From: Modestobacter roseus
GTDB lineage: Bacteria; Actinomycetota; Actinomycetes; Mycobacteriales; Geodermatophilaceae
Reading direction: 5' to 3'
NCBI RefSeq assembly: GCF_007994135.1
Contig: NZ_VLKF01000001.1
Span: 2,294,001 to 2,358,000 of the forward strand
Length of the DNA stretch: 64,000 nt
How positions within the stretch are numbered: the stretch's first letter is position 1; each line of letters begins with the position of its first letter. A model generated the notes under the pieces. The model searched no databases, had not been told where the DNA came from, and worked only from the letters and a program-made list of their open reading frames with translations. This document shows, piece by piece, positions 17,123 to 24,702 of the stretch. Position numbers and translations under genes: made by a program.

Positions 17123-18106
17123 TCAGGCGAGGGTGAGCACCTCGGCGACCGGGCGGCGGCCGGTGGACGGGGCCGCGCCGGTAGGGGCGCCCAGCCGCAG
17201 CAGCATCTGCGGGTGACCGACCAGGTCCAGCCGGCGGGTCAGCCGGGCCCGCGCCCAGGACTGGTCCAGCGCCTGGGTGAGCGGTGAGGCGACCAGTCCG
17301 GCCTCGGTGAGCGCCAGCAGCAGCCGGCCCAGCGCCATCCCGGCGCGCACCCAGGCGGCGCGGTCGTCGGCCGTGGTGCCCAGCAGCAGCACCGAGGGGT
17401 GCTCGACCGGCGGCGCCGGGTCGTCGTCGTCGGGCACCGCCACGGGGGCCGGCCGGGCGGTGCCGAAGTCGCGCACCGGCACGTTCGAGATGCGCTGCTC
17501 CCCGTCCGGGACGGCGTCCGCGGGCACACCGTCGAGCGCGGACGGGTCGGTGCGGGTCCACGCCCGCAGCTCGGCCAGGTAGGCGGGGTCGCGCTGCTCG
17601 GACTCCTCGGCCTCGCCCAGCAGGGTGGTCACCGCGGTCTCCTCCTCGCTGCGGCTGATCAGCTTCAGCCACACGCCGTCCCGCCCGAGCGTGCGCTCCA
17701 GCTGATCGACCAGGCCGGCCGGGAGAGGCTGCTCGAGGAAGCGGGCGCGGTCGGTGTGCCGCTGCCCGATCGCCGCCGCGGCGCGCCGGTCGCCGTCGGT
17801 GGGCTCGTGCCGGCCGATCACCCGGACGACGGCGACCAGCTCGGGGTCGGCCGGGTCGGGGAGCACGTCGACCTCGGCGGCGGCGCCCAGTGCGGCCAGC
17901 GCGACGACGGCGAACTGCACCGCGACGCCCACGCTGAGCACCTGCTGGCGGCCGGTCGGGTCGATCGCCGGCAGCCCGCGGGACGGGTCGTGACGCACCT
18001 CCAGCCGGTCGCCGTCGGCACGGAAGGACCACGGCTGGGTGTTGTGGATCGACGGGGCCCGCACCGCCCGCTCGACCACCTGCGTCCACCGGTCCGCGTC
18101 CAGCAT
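17123..18106 (-). CDS. Acg-family nitroreductase-like protein
   Basis: A 327-residue protein, ATG 18106 behind GAGAGGGG. It opens with RWTQVVERAVRAPSIHNTQPWSF, the Acg/Rv2032 signature. The centre has DRARFLEQPLPAGLVDQLE, and the end has LVGHPQMLLRLG as in the family. Acg proteins have the nitroreductase fold with two fused half-domains and bind FMN tightly, but a covering lid makes classical nitroreduction unlikely, and a flavin-storage role has been proposed. In mycobacteria the genes belong to the DosR dormancy regulon, and here a DosR-like palindrome sits 60 bases upstream. The upstream gene on the same strand is the RsbP-like phosphatase, separated by a strong hairpin. Confidence 0.83.
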   Translation of the reverse strand: MLDADRWTQVVERAVRAPSIHNTQPWSFRADGDRLEVRHDPSRGLPAIDPTGRQQVLSVGVAVQFAVVALAALGAAAEVDVLPDPADPELVAVVRVIGRHEPTDGDRRAAAAIGQRHTDRARFLEQPLPAGLVDQLERTLGRDGVWLKLISRSEEETAVTTLLGEAEESEQRDPAYLAELRAWTRTDPSALDGVPADAVPDGEQRISNVPVRDFGTARPAPVAVPDDDDPAPPVEHPSVLLLGTTADDRAAWVRAGMALGRLLLALTEAGLVASPLTQALDQSWARARLTRRLDLVGHPQMLLRLGAPTGAAPSTGRRPVAEVLTLA

Positions 18107-18165
18107 GGGGGTCCCCTCTCGGTGTGCCACGCCCCCACCCTCACCCAGCGCAGGCCGGAGGTCAC

Positions 18166-18179
18166 GGGCCGAAGGTCCC
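18166..18179 (-). promoter_or_regulatory. DosR/DevR-like operator
   Basis: On the minus strand the sequence GGGACCTTCGGCCC lies 60 bases upstream of the Acg-like ATG. It matches the 14-base core of the mycobacterial DosR box (GGGAC....GTCCC type, imperfect palindrome). Position and target gene both fit known DosR control of acg genes. No dosR gene is in the window, so this is a site prediction only. Confidence 0.5.
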
Positions 18180-18184
18180 GCCTC

Positions 18185-18246
18185 AGGCACAGGAGGCTGT
18201 GCACCCACTTTCCGGGCGAGAACCGGGTGCAGAGCTTCCTGTGCCT
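18185..18246 (-). terminator. Long imperfect hairpin after the RsbP-like gene
   Basis: A 22-base arm at 18185-18206 pairs with 18225-18246 with two mismatches, around an 18-base loop. It starts 18 bases past the stop of the RsbP-like gene and precedes the DosR-like box, so it most likely ends the rsbQ-rsbP transcript and insulates the Acg-like gene. There is no T-run. Confidence 0.68.
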
Positions 18247-18264
18247 CGCGGATCGGGCGGGGGG

Positions 18265-20514
18265 TCAGCGGTCGCGGGTCAGGGCGAGCAGGGCGATGTC
18301 GTCGGCCCGGTGGGTGCCGGCCAGATCGCCGAGCAGCCGGTCGCACAGCTCGTCGGGGTCCGCGGTCGGGGCCCGCTCCGCCGCCACCCGCAGCCGGTCC
18401 AGCCCGGCGTCGATGTCGCTGCTGCGGCTCTCCACCAGGCCGTCGGTGAAGAGCACCAGCGTGGCGCCCGGCGGGATGACGCCGCTCCACTCGACCGGGG
18501 CCGACGGCGGCGCCCCGAGCATCCGGCTGGGGCGCACCGGCAGGAACTCCGCGCCGGCGTCGGTGACCAGCAGCGGCGGCGGGTGCCCGGCCGAGGCCAC
18601 GTGCAGCAGCCCGGTCGGCAGGTCGAGGGTGGCGAAGAGCGCGGTGGCCATCCGCTGCAGCCCGAGCAGCGGCCAGCTGGCCTGCAGCCGGTCGATGACC
18701 GCGGTGGGCGACGGGCTCTCCACCAGCAGCGCCCGGTAGACGCTGCGCAGCTGGCCCATGGTCGCCGCGGCGGTGATGTCGTGCCCGACGACGTCGCCCA
18801 CGGCGATCGCCACGTGGTCGCCGGGCAGCGGGGCCAGGTCGTAGAAGTCACCGCCGATCTCCACCCCGGAGGTGGCGGCGAGGTACCGCACCGCCACGCG
18901 CATCGCCGGCACCTGCGGAGGTGCCGGCGGCAGCAGGGTGGCCTGCAGGGTGTGCGAGGTGCGTGCCTCCAGCTCGTAGCGCTGCGCCTTGGCCATCATC
19001 AGCGCGACCTGCAGCGCCAGCTGTTCGACCAGCTCGACGTCGGCGGCGGTCAGCGGACGGCGGCGACGGTCGGCGGAGACGGTGAGCACCCCGAGCGACC
19101 GGCCCTCGGCGGCCAGCGGCACGGCGATCATCCCGGCCAGCTCCAGCGCCTGCACCGCGGCCAGCTCGGCGGGATCGCGGACGACCCCGGCCAGCCACTC
19201 GTCGGAGACCGCCGGGAACCAGCGGGTCCGGCCCTCCGCCAGCGCCGTCCGGGCCGGGTAGGGCAGCTCCCGCGCCGGGGGCGCCCACGAGCGCAGTGCG
19301 TCGACCAGGTGCTGGCGGCCCGGGTCGCCGTGCCGGGCGACCACCCGGTAGGTGCCCGCGTCGGTGATCAGGTCCAGCAGGCAGACGTCGGCCAGCTGCG
19401 GCACGACCATCTCCGCCAGCCGCTCGACGGTCTCGGTGACCCCGGAGGCCCGGGCGAGCAGCCGGGCCGCGTCGAGCAGGAACGCCGAGCGCTCCGCCTG
19501 GCGGGCGGTCTCCTCGTGCAGCCGGGCCCGCTCCAGCGCCTGCCCCGCCTGCTGGCCCACCGTGGTGAGCAGGTCGACGTCGGCGGCGCCGAGGGGCTGG
19601 TGCGCTCCCGGTTCGCGCAGGCTGATCAGGTCCTCCGCAGGCTGGCCGCCGAGCGCCACCAGCAGCGCACCCAGCGGGGCGTCGTCGGCGGTGACCGGGA
19701 CGACGACCAGCTCGGTGTACCCGGCCGCCGCGGCGGCGGCGGCCAGCCGGGGCCACACCTGGGCGAGCTGCTCCCCCACCGGCACCGAGCGCACTCCCGC
19801 GGCCAGCGCCAGGTCCGCCCGGCCCTGGGCGGTCGCGGTGAGCGCCGCGGCGACCTCGTCGTCCAGCTCCTCCCGGGCGGTCAGTGCCACGCGGACGTCG
19901 TCGGCGCGGCGGCCGGTGCGGTCCAGCAGCCACAGCCCGGCGGCGGTCGCCCGCACGGCCCGCCGCGCCCGGTGCACGACGACGGCGGCGGTGTCGGCGG
20001 TGGTGACCGCGGCGGACAGCTCGGAGACGAACTGCTGGAGCGTGCGCGACCGCAGCTCGGACTCCTCCGCGACGCGCTGGGCGGCGAGCCGGTCGGCCTC
20101 GTACCGGCGACGCGCGGTCGCCTCGAACAGGGTGTAGCGGACCAGCACGGGCTCGCCGTCGGCGTCCCGGACCTCGACGGCGTGCACCAGGCAGGGCACC
20201 GTGCCGCCGTCGGCCCGCCGGACGTCCAGCGCCACCTCCCGGACCACCCCCTGGGTGCGCAGGGTGGGCACGAGGTGTGTCTCGGTGAACACGCGGCCGC
20301 CCACGGTGAGCAGGTCGGCGAAGCGGACGCCCAGCACGTCACCGGCCGGTCGGCCGACCCATCCGCAGAACGTCTGGTTGACCTGGACGACGGTGCCGTC
20401 GGGCAGTGCGGACAGGTAACCGCAGGGCGCGTGCTCGTAGTAGAGGTCGGCGGGGTCCTCGTCGAGGAACCTGGCCCGGTCGCCGTCCGGGCGCGACCCG
20501 AGGTCGGCGCTCAC
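18265..20514 (-). CDS. rsbP: RsbP-like PAS-GAF-GAF-PP2C phosphatase
   Basis: A 749-residue signalling phosphatase starting at GTG 20514. Layout: PAS domain (about 22-135, PCGYLSALPDGTVVQVNQTFCGWVG), GAF-like domain 1 (about 155-330), GAF-like domain 2 (about 340-505), short coiled segment, then a SpoIIE/PP2C domain (about 525-748). Metal-site motifs are complete: GGDFYD at 554, GDVVGHD at 573, TDG at 690 and ADD at 737. B. subtilis RsbP has PAS plus PP2C only; the GAF pair is extra. It follows the RsbQ-like gene by 7 bases, the order of the Bacillus rsbQP operon, so it probably dephosphorylates an RsbV-type STAS protein on energy stress. A STAS candidate lies at 27456-27818. It ends at a large hairpin. 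Confidence 0.83.
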   Translation of the reverse strand: MSADLGSRPDGDRARFLDEDPADLYYEHAPCGYLSALPDGTVVQVNQTFCGWVGRPAGDVLGVRFADLLTVGGRVFTETHLVPTLRTQGVVREVALDVRRADGGTVPCLVHAVEVRDADGEPVLVRYTLFEATARRRYEADRLAAQRVAEESELRSRTLQQFVSELSAAVTTADTAAVVVHRARRAVRATAAGLWLLDRTGRRADDVRVALTAREELDDEVAAALTATAQGRADLALAAGVRSVPVGEQLAQVWPRLAAAAAAAGYTELVVVPVTADDAPLGALLVALGGQPAEDLISLREPGAHQPLGAADVDLLTTVGQQAGQALERARLHEETARQAERSAFLLDAARLLARASGVTETVERLAEMVVPQLADVCLLDLITDAGTYRVVARHGDPGRQHLVDALRSWAPPARELPYPARTALAEGRTRWFPAVSDEWLAGVVRDPAELAAVQALELAGMIAVPLAAEGRSLGVLTVSADRRRRPLTAADVELVEQLALQVALMMAKAQRYELEARTSHTLQATLLPPAPPQVPAMRVAVRYLAATSGVEIGGDFYDLAPLPGDHVAIAVGDVVGHDITAAATMGQLRSVYRALLVESPSPTAVIDRLQASWPLLGLQRMATALFATLDLPTGLLHVASAGHPPPLLVTDAGAEFLPVRPSRMLGAPPSAPVEWSGVIPPGATLVLFTDGLVESRSSDIDAGLDRLRVAAERAPTADPDELCDRLLGDLAGTHRADDIALLALTRDR

Positions 20515-20521
20515 CGGGGAC

Positions 20522-21334
20522 TCAGCGGGCCGGGAGGCTGGTGGAGAGGAACGCGCGGATCGCCGCTGTCGTCTCCGCCGGGGCGCTCAGGTGCGGGCAG
20601 TGCCCGGTGGCGGCGAGCTGGGTGAAGTGGCTGCCCGGGATCGCCGCGTGCACGTACCGGCCCACCGCCTCGGGGGCGATGACGTCGTCGGTGCACTGCA
20701 GCACCAGCGTCGGCACCGTGACCCCGGGCAGGTCGGCCCGGTTGTCGGAGAGGAAGGTGACCCGGGCGAACCGGCGGGCCACCTCGGGGTCGGTGCGGCA
20801 GAAGCTCGCGGTGAGCTCGGCGGACAGCTCCGGGCGGTCGGCGTTGCCCATGATCGCCGGCGCCATCGCCGCCGACCAGCCGGTGTGGTTGCTGTCCAGG
20901 GTGTCCAGCAGCTCGGCGATGTCGGCCCGGCTGAAGCCACCGGTGTAGTCCCCGTCGTCGACGTACCGCGGGTTGGGCCCGATCAGCACGAGCGCCCCGA
21001 CGAGCTCCGGCGCCTGCTGCTGGGCGAGCACCGCGATCATGGCGCTGACCGAGTGCCCGACCAGGACGGCGTCGGACAGCCCCAGCTCGCGGCAGACGGC
21101 GACGACGTCGGCGGCGTGACCGGCCAGCGAGCCGTGCCGCTCGGGCTGCCACGCGGTGGCGTCGGAGTCCCCGAACCCGACCAGGTCCAGGGTGACGACC
21201 TGGTGGTCGAGCGCGAACTCGGGCACCAGGTACCGCCACATCTCCTGGTTGCAGCCGAAGCCGTGCACGAACACGATCGGGCGGCCCCCGGCCAGGCCGG
21301 TCACGCGGGGGTGGTTCCGCGTGCTCACGACCAT
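20522..21334 (-). CDS. rsbQ: RsbQ-like alpha/beta hydrolase, energy-stress signal protein
   Basis: A 270-residue alpha/beta hydrolase from ATG 21334. It begins STRNHPRVTG and has HGFGCNQEMWR, GHSVSAMIAVLA (nucleophile Ser95), GNADRPELSAELTASFCRTDPEVARRFA, LQCTDDVIAP (acid at 216/217) and GHCPHLS (His245). These segments match B. subtilis RsbQ block by block, including the FC(S/R)TDP region that is not shared by generic hydrolases. RsbQ is needed for RsbP activity and holds a small hydrophobic molecule. The RsbP-like phosphatase follows directly, which supports the role. A TACCGT box 7 bases before the ATG suggests a leaderless operon mRNA. Related KAI2/D14 strigolactone receptors share the fold. 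Confidence 0.85.
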   Translation of the reverse strand: MVVSTRNHPRVTGLAGGRPIVFVHGFGCNQEMWRYLVPEFALDHQVVTLDLVGFGDSDATAWQPERHGSLAGHAADVVAVCRELGLSDAVLVGHSVSAMIAVLAQQQAPELVGALVLIGPNPRYVDDGDYTGGFSRADIAELLDTLDSNHTGWSAAMAPAIMGNADRPELSAELTASFCRTDPEVARRFARVTFLSDNRADLPGVTVPTLVLQCTDDVIAPEAVGRYVHAAIPGSHFTQLAATGHCPHLSAPAETTAAIRAFLSTSLPAR

Positions 21335-21341
21335 GCCGCAG

Positions 21342-21347
21342 ACGGTA
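21342..21347 (-). promoter_or_regulatory. Putative -10 element of the rsbQ-rsbP operon
   Basis: TACCGT on the minus strand lies 7 bases upstream of the rsbQ ATG at 21334, matching TANNNT. Transcription would begin at the start codon (leaderless). Confidence 0.48.
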
Positions 21348-21405
21348 CCCAGCGGCCGGGGCACGCGACAGCCCCGGACCGCACGCCAGCCCCGGACCGC
21401 GCGGG

Positions 21406-22656
21406 TCAGCCGGGCCGGACGTCGGTGAGCACGACCCCGCTGGCCGGCCGGGCGGGGATGCGGCTCAGCGAGATCGAGAGGTCCTGCTCGGGCAGCGTGT
21501 AGTCCAGCTGCGCCAGCCGCAGCGCCAGCGCCGACAGCAGGGCCACGGTGATGTCCTCCCCCGGGCAGCGGTGCCCGGTCCGCGGGTCGCCGGCGCCCTG
21601 CGGGACGAGCTCCCACTGCCCGATCTCGCGCACCTCGTCACCGTCCAGGAAGCGCTCGGGCCGGAACTCGAACGGCTCGGGGAACAGCTCGGCGTCGTGG
21701 TCCTGACCCCACAGGTCCAGCAGCACCATCGACCCGGCCGGCACCCGCTCGCCGTCGAACTCGACCTCCTGCGGGCTGCGGCCGCCGATGAACGGCGCGA
21801 ACGGGTAGAACCGGCGGACCTCGTGGGCGAAGGCGACGGCGAAGGCGCGGTCCCCGGCGCGCAGCCGCTCCCGGTGCTGCGGCCAGGTGTGCAGCGCGTG
21901 CGCGGCGAAGCCGACGAACCAGCTGACCGCGACCGTGGGCCGGATGACGTTGAGGACCTCGACGGCGGCCACCCGCGGCTCCAGCAGCTCGCCGTCGGAG
22001 TCGCGGTGCCGGGCGACCACGTCGACCACCGAACCCGACGGGACGGTGCGGGTGCCCTCGCGCACCTCCTCGACGATGCCGGCCAGCCAGGCCTCGCGGC
22101 GCTGCCGGGCGCGGCGGGCCCGCCAGTGCCGCGGGGCGCCCGTGGCGAAACCGTCGATCTCCACGGTCAGGTCCCGGGTCAGCGCGGGCAGCTCGTCGTC
22201 GGTCACCGGGACGGCGGCCCAGTCGCACACCCCGCGGGTGATCAGCAGGGCGGCCTCGTCCATCAGCACGATCTCCGGCCGGCCGGCCCAGCGGGCCGCG
22301 GTGGCGTCCCAGGCGGCGGAGACCTGGCCGACCAGCGGCCAGACCCGCTCCGGCCCCATGAGCAGCTCGATGAACATCCCCTTGCGCACCCGGTGGGCCT
22401 CGCCGTCCAGGGTGTGCACGGCGCCGTGGCCGAACAGCGTGCTCACCACCGGCTCGGGCAGCGCCCCGCTGCGCCGCACGTTGTCCTCGTCGTAGAGGAA
22501 CTGCGCGCCGGCGGGTCCCTTGACCCCCAGCGTCCGGCGGAGCATCAGCCGGCTGCGCACCGTGCCCCCGCCGTCGGCGCGGCGCCGGTCGGGCAGCCAG
22601 GCGTACCCCTTGGCGAGCAGCGGGATGGTCTGGTCCAGGTCGGGCGTCCGGGTCAT
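21406..22656 (-). CDS. CYP152 cytochrome P450 (fatty-acid peroxygenase / OleT-like decarboxylase)
   Basis: A 416-residue P450 from ATG 22656. The I-helix reads EVLNVIRPTVAVSWFVGF: the Arg239-Pro240 pair replaces the acid-alcohol pair of ordinary P450s and is the CYP152 signature, binding the fatty-acid carboxylate. The heme segment GHRCPGEDITVALL has Cys364. The distal segment GAVHTLDGEAHRVRK places His81 where OleT of Jeotgalicoccus has His85 and BSbeta/SPalpha have Gln. Other CYP152 blocks (RRFYPFAPF, LDLWGQDHD, LVPQGAGD, PEQDLSISLSRIP) are present. The enzyme should use H2O2 without a redox partner to hydroxylate or decarboxylate fatty acids. It is read alone, 71 bases beyond the divergent rsbQ promoter region. 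Confidence 0.85.
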   Translation of the reverse strand: MTRTPDLDQTIPLLAKGYAWLPDRRRADGGGTVRSRLMLRRTLGVKGPAGAQFLYDEDNVRRSGALPEPVVSTLFGHGAVHTLDGEAHRVRKGMFIELLMGPERVWPLVGQVSAAWDATAARWAGRPEIVLMDEAALLITRGVCDWAAVPVTDDELPALTRDLTVEIDGFATGAPRHWRARRARQRREAWLAGIVEEVREGTRTVPSGSVVDVVARHRDSDGELLEPRVAAVEVLNVIRPTVAVSWFVGFAAHALHTWPQHRERLRAGDRAFAVAFAHEVRRFYPFAPFIGGRSPQEVEFDGERVPAGSMVLLDLWGQDHDAELFPEPFEFRPERFLDGDEVREIGQWELVPQGAGDPRTGHRCPGEDITVALLSALALRLAQLDYTLPEQDLSISLSRIPARPASGVVLTDVRPG

Positions 22657-22740
22657 GGACCCTGCTGTGCCCACCCCGTCCGCCGTCGGAAACGGGAGCG
22701 GGCCGACGGGCCCGGCTGCGGGCTTGGGCAGGATGGCGCG

Positions 22741-23613
22741 GTGACCACCTCCGCTCCCCCGCTCGGCCTGCTGCTGGACGTCGACGGGCCGATCGCCAGC
22801 CCGGCCACCCGCACGGTGGCGGCGCCGGGCCTGGTCGCGGACCTGCGAACCCTGCTGGCCGCCGGCGTGCCCGTGGTCTTCAACACCGGCCGCTCCGACG
22901 CGTTCCTGCGCGACCAGGTCGTGCCCCCGCTGCTGGCCGGCGGGCTGCCCCGCGGCGCGCGACTGCACGCGGTGTGCGAGAAGGGCGCCGTCTGGACCTC
23001 GATCGGCCCGGACGGGATGGGGCCGGTGCACGTCGACGAGGCGCTCGCCGTGCCCCTGGCCGTGCACGAGGTGGTCGACGAGCTGCTCTCCCGGTACCGG
23101 GACACGATGTTCCTCGACGGCACGAAGCGGTCGATGGCCAGCGTCGAGGCACGCACCGACGTCCCGGCCGCCGACTACACCCGGGCCCAGGCCGCCTTCG
23201 ACGCCGAGCTGGTCGCCGCGCTCACCGGCCGCGGCCTGGGCGTCGGGTACCGCGACCGGCAGCACCCCGACGACGCCGGCGCCGTCCCGTGGCGGGTCGA
23301 CCCGTCGGTGATCGCCACCGACGTCGAGTCCGCCGACGTCGGCAAGGACCTGGGCGCCCGGCGGGCGCTGACCCTGCTGTCCGCCGACGGGCCGCTCCCC
23401 CGGGCCTGGCACACGGTCGGCGACTCGCGCAGCGACTACCGGATGGCGGACCAGCTGCACGCACTGGGCCACCGGGTCACCCACGTCGACGTCCGGCCGG
23501 CCGGCCCGCTGCCCACCACGCCGTACCCCGTGCTCACCGACCCGGTGCGGGTCGACGACGCCGCCGGCGCCGCGCACCTGCGGGCGCTGGTGGTGGAGCT
23601 CCGGCTCGGCTGA
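22741..23613 (+). CDS. HAD-superfamily hydrolase
   Basis: A 290-residue protein from GTG 22741. Motif I is LLLDVDGPIASP near residue 10, motif II lies in VVFNTGRSD, the lysine motif is probably AVPWRVD...ADVGKDLGARRAL, and motif IV is HTVGDSRSDYRMADQL. The inserted cap between residues 85 and 200 resembles the type II cap of Cof/trehalose-phosphatase-like enzymes. It is likely a small-molecule phosphatase with unknown substrate. The P450 gene is divergent 84 bases away. A CAGGAT element 6 bases before the GTG could serve as a weak -10. The tiny zinc-finger gene converges on it with a 6-base gap. Confidence 0.75.
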   Translation: MTTSAPPLGLLLDVDGPIASPATRTVAAPGLVADLRTLLAAGVPVVFNTGRSDAFLRDQVVPPLLAGGLPRGARLHAVCEKGAVWTSIGPDGMGPVHVDEALAVPLAVHEVVDELLSRYRDTMFLDGTKRSMASVEARTDVPAADYTRAQAAFDAELVAALTGRGLGVGYRDRQHPDDAGAVPWRVDPSVIATDVESADVGKDLGARRALTLLSADGPLPRAWHTVGDSRSDYRMADQLHALGHRVTHVDVRPAGPLPTTPYPVLTDPVRVDDAAGAAHLRALVVELRLG

Positions 23614-23619
23614 TCCGGG

Positions 23620-23721
23620 TCAGTGCCGGGTCGTGCCGCAGTCGGTGCAGCGCTTGCGGCTGGTGCTGTTGGAACGGTTGCAGTTCTCGCAGACCCAGAC
23701 GGTCCGCTCGAGGGTGCGCAT
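23620..23721 (-). CDS. RanBP2-type zinc-finger microprotein (33 residues)
   Basis: A 33-codon gene, ATG 23721, stop 23620-23622, with GGGGGAGGAG upstream. The body is WVCENCNRSNSTSRKRCTDC. The spacing W-x-C-x2-C-x3-N-x6-C-x2-C is exactly the RanBP2-type zinc-finger consensus, so one Zn ion on four Cys with the conserved Trp and Asn is expected. In eukaryotes this fold binds ubiquitin or single-stranded RNA; the role of short bacterial versions is unknown. It is a complete, plausibly independent gene: good ribosome site, codon bias like its neighbours, compact convergent position after the HAD gene. I cannot name a family. Confidence 0.7.
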   Translation of the reverse strand: MRTLERTVWVCENCNRSNSTSRKRCTDCGTTRH

Positions 23722-23953
23722 CTCGCTGTGGCTCCTCCCCCGGCCGGCGCGCCGGCCTCGTCGTGCCCGGCAGACCCCGGACCACCGGCGCCGTTGCCGC
23801 GATCGACGCTAGGCCGGTCGGATGACGAGGAGGTGACGTGGACGGGACGAGTGGGCACGCCCCGGAGTGCGCCTCGACACAGCTCGGCGCAGGGCGGCGC
23901 AGGGCGGCGCAGGGCGGCGCAGGGCGGGACAGCTCAGCGCAGGGCGAGAAGGC
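23722..23953. other. Intergenic region holding the promoter of the zinc-finger gene and a tandem repeat
   Basis: 232 bases between the zinc-finger gene and the 3' end of the Cys-tailed membrane gene. Frames through it are repeat-driven and look non-coding. The right half is the short-period repeat described separately. Confidence 0.5.
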
Positions 23954-23966
23954 TCAGCGCAGGGCG
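23883..23966. repeat. Short tandem repeat, 10-base and 20-base periods
   Basis: Four perfect copies of GGCGCAGGGC occupy 23886-23925. They are followed by two copies of CTCAGCGCAGGGCG (23933-23946 and 23953-23966) spaced 20 bases apart; a near copy (CTCGGCGCAGGGCG) starts at 23883. The stop codon of the minus-strand membrane gene (23954-23956) lies inside the last unit, so the array grew across the end of that gene. Confidence 0.85.
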
Positions 23967-24586
23967 GCGGCGCCGCAGCCCCCCGCGCTGCACGCGCACC
24001 CGCCGCACCCGGCCGCAGGAGCGGGCTCCGGGCGCCGGGCCAGCCGGGCCAGCCCGACGGCGGCGGCGACGTCGGCCAGCCCGACCACGCCGGCGAGGAT
24101 GGCGGCCGCGACCCGGCCGGTGGCCAGCAGCGCGTCGGCCCCGCCGACGGTGCCGAGGACGACGGCTCCGGCCAGCAGGGCGACGCCCAGCCCCGCCGCG
24201 GCCGCCCGGCCGGTGGCTGCGACGGCGAGCGCGGTGGGCACCAGCACGACGGCGGCGACGAGGACCCAGCCGGTGGCCGTCGCGGACACCAGCGCGACGA
24301 GGAGCGCGAGCACGCCGAACCACACGGCGACGGCGCCGCCGGCGGCGCCGGTGCGGGTCACCTCCCCCGTCCGGGCCGCGCGCAGCAGGGCCGCCCCGCG
24401 CAGCACCGCGAGGGCCCCTGCGCCACCGAGCAGCAGCTGCGGCCCGACCGACCAGGTGAGCGCGAGCACGGCCAGCACGATCAGCGCCGCACCCAGGGCG
24501 GCCGTCCGGGGCCACGTCCGCCGGGCCTGCTCGGGGGTGGTCGGGGCGGTGCCGGGCAGGCGGCCGGCGGTCACGGCGTTCGTCAC
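23954..24586 (-). CDS. Polytopic membrane protein with a Cys-rich C-terminus, function unknown
   Basis: A 210-residue protein, GTG 24586. After a 25-residue cytoplasmic start it has about six short Ala/Val/Leu membrane helices in pairs. The last 30 residues contain RRPEPAPAAGCGGCACSAGGCGAA, a cluster of four Cys that could bind a metal or be mere repeat expansion. No family is recognised; paired helices resemble small DUF308-like proteins but I cannot confirm that. The stop codon is embedded in a tandem repeat. It is divergent from the first DUF1206 gene with a 116-base spacer. Confidence 0.6.
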   Translation of the reverse strand: MTNAVTAGRLPGTAPTTPEQARRTWPRTAALGAALIVLAVLALTWSVGPQLLLGGAGALAVLRGAALLRAARTGEVTRTGAAGGAVAVWFGVLALLVALVSATATGWVLVAAVVLVPTALAVAATGRAAAAGLGVALLAGAVVLGTVGGADALLATGRVAAAILAGVVGLADVAAAVGLARLARRPEPAPAAGCGGCACSAGGCGAAALR

Positions 24587-24605
24587 CCGCCCAGTGTCCC
24601 CCACC

Positions 24606-24629
24606 GGGGCGGGGCGCCGTCCCCGCCCC
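24606..24629. other. GC-rich hairpin in a divergent promoter region
   Basis: A perfect 9-base inverted repeat (GGGGCGGGG, six-base loop, CCCCGCCCC) lies between the divergent membrane gene and the first DUF1206 gene. It may be a protein-binding site or an mRNA leader hairpin; position argues against a terminator. Confidence 0.4.
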
Positions 24630-24702
24630 GCGCGCGGCGGACCGCCCGGGACGGTGGGATCCTCCTCCCGGGCCCAGGACCGGCCCGGAGCGGAGCGCAC
24701 GG

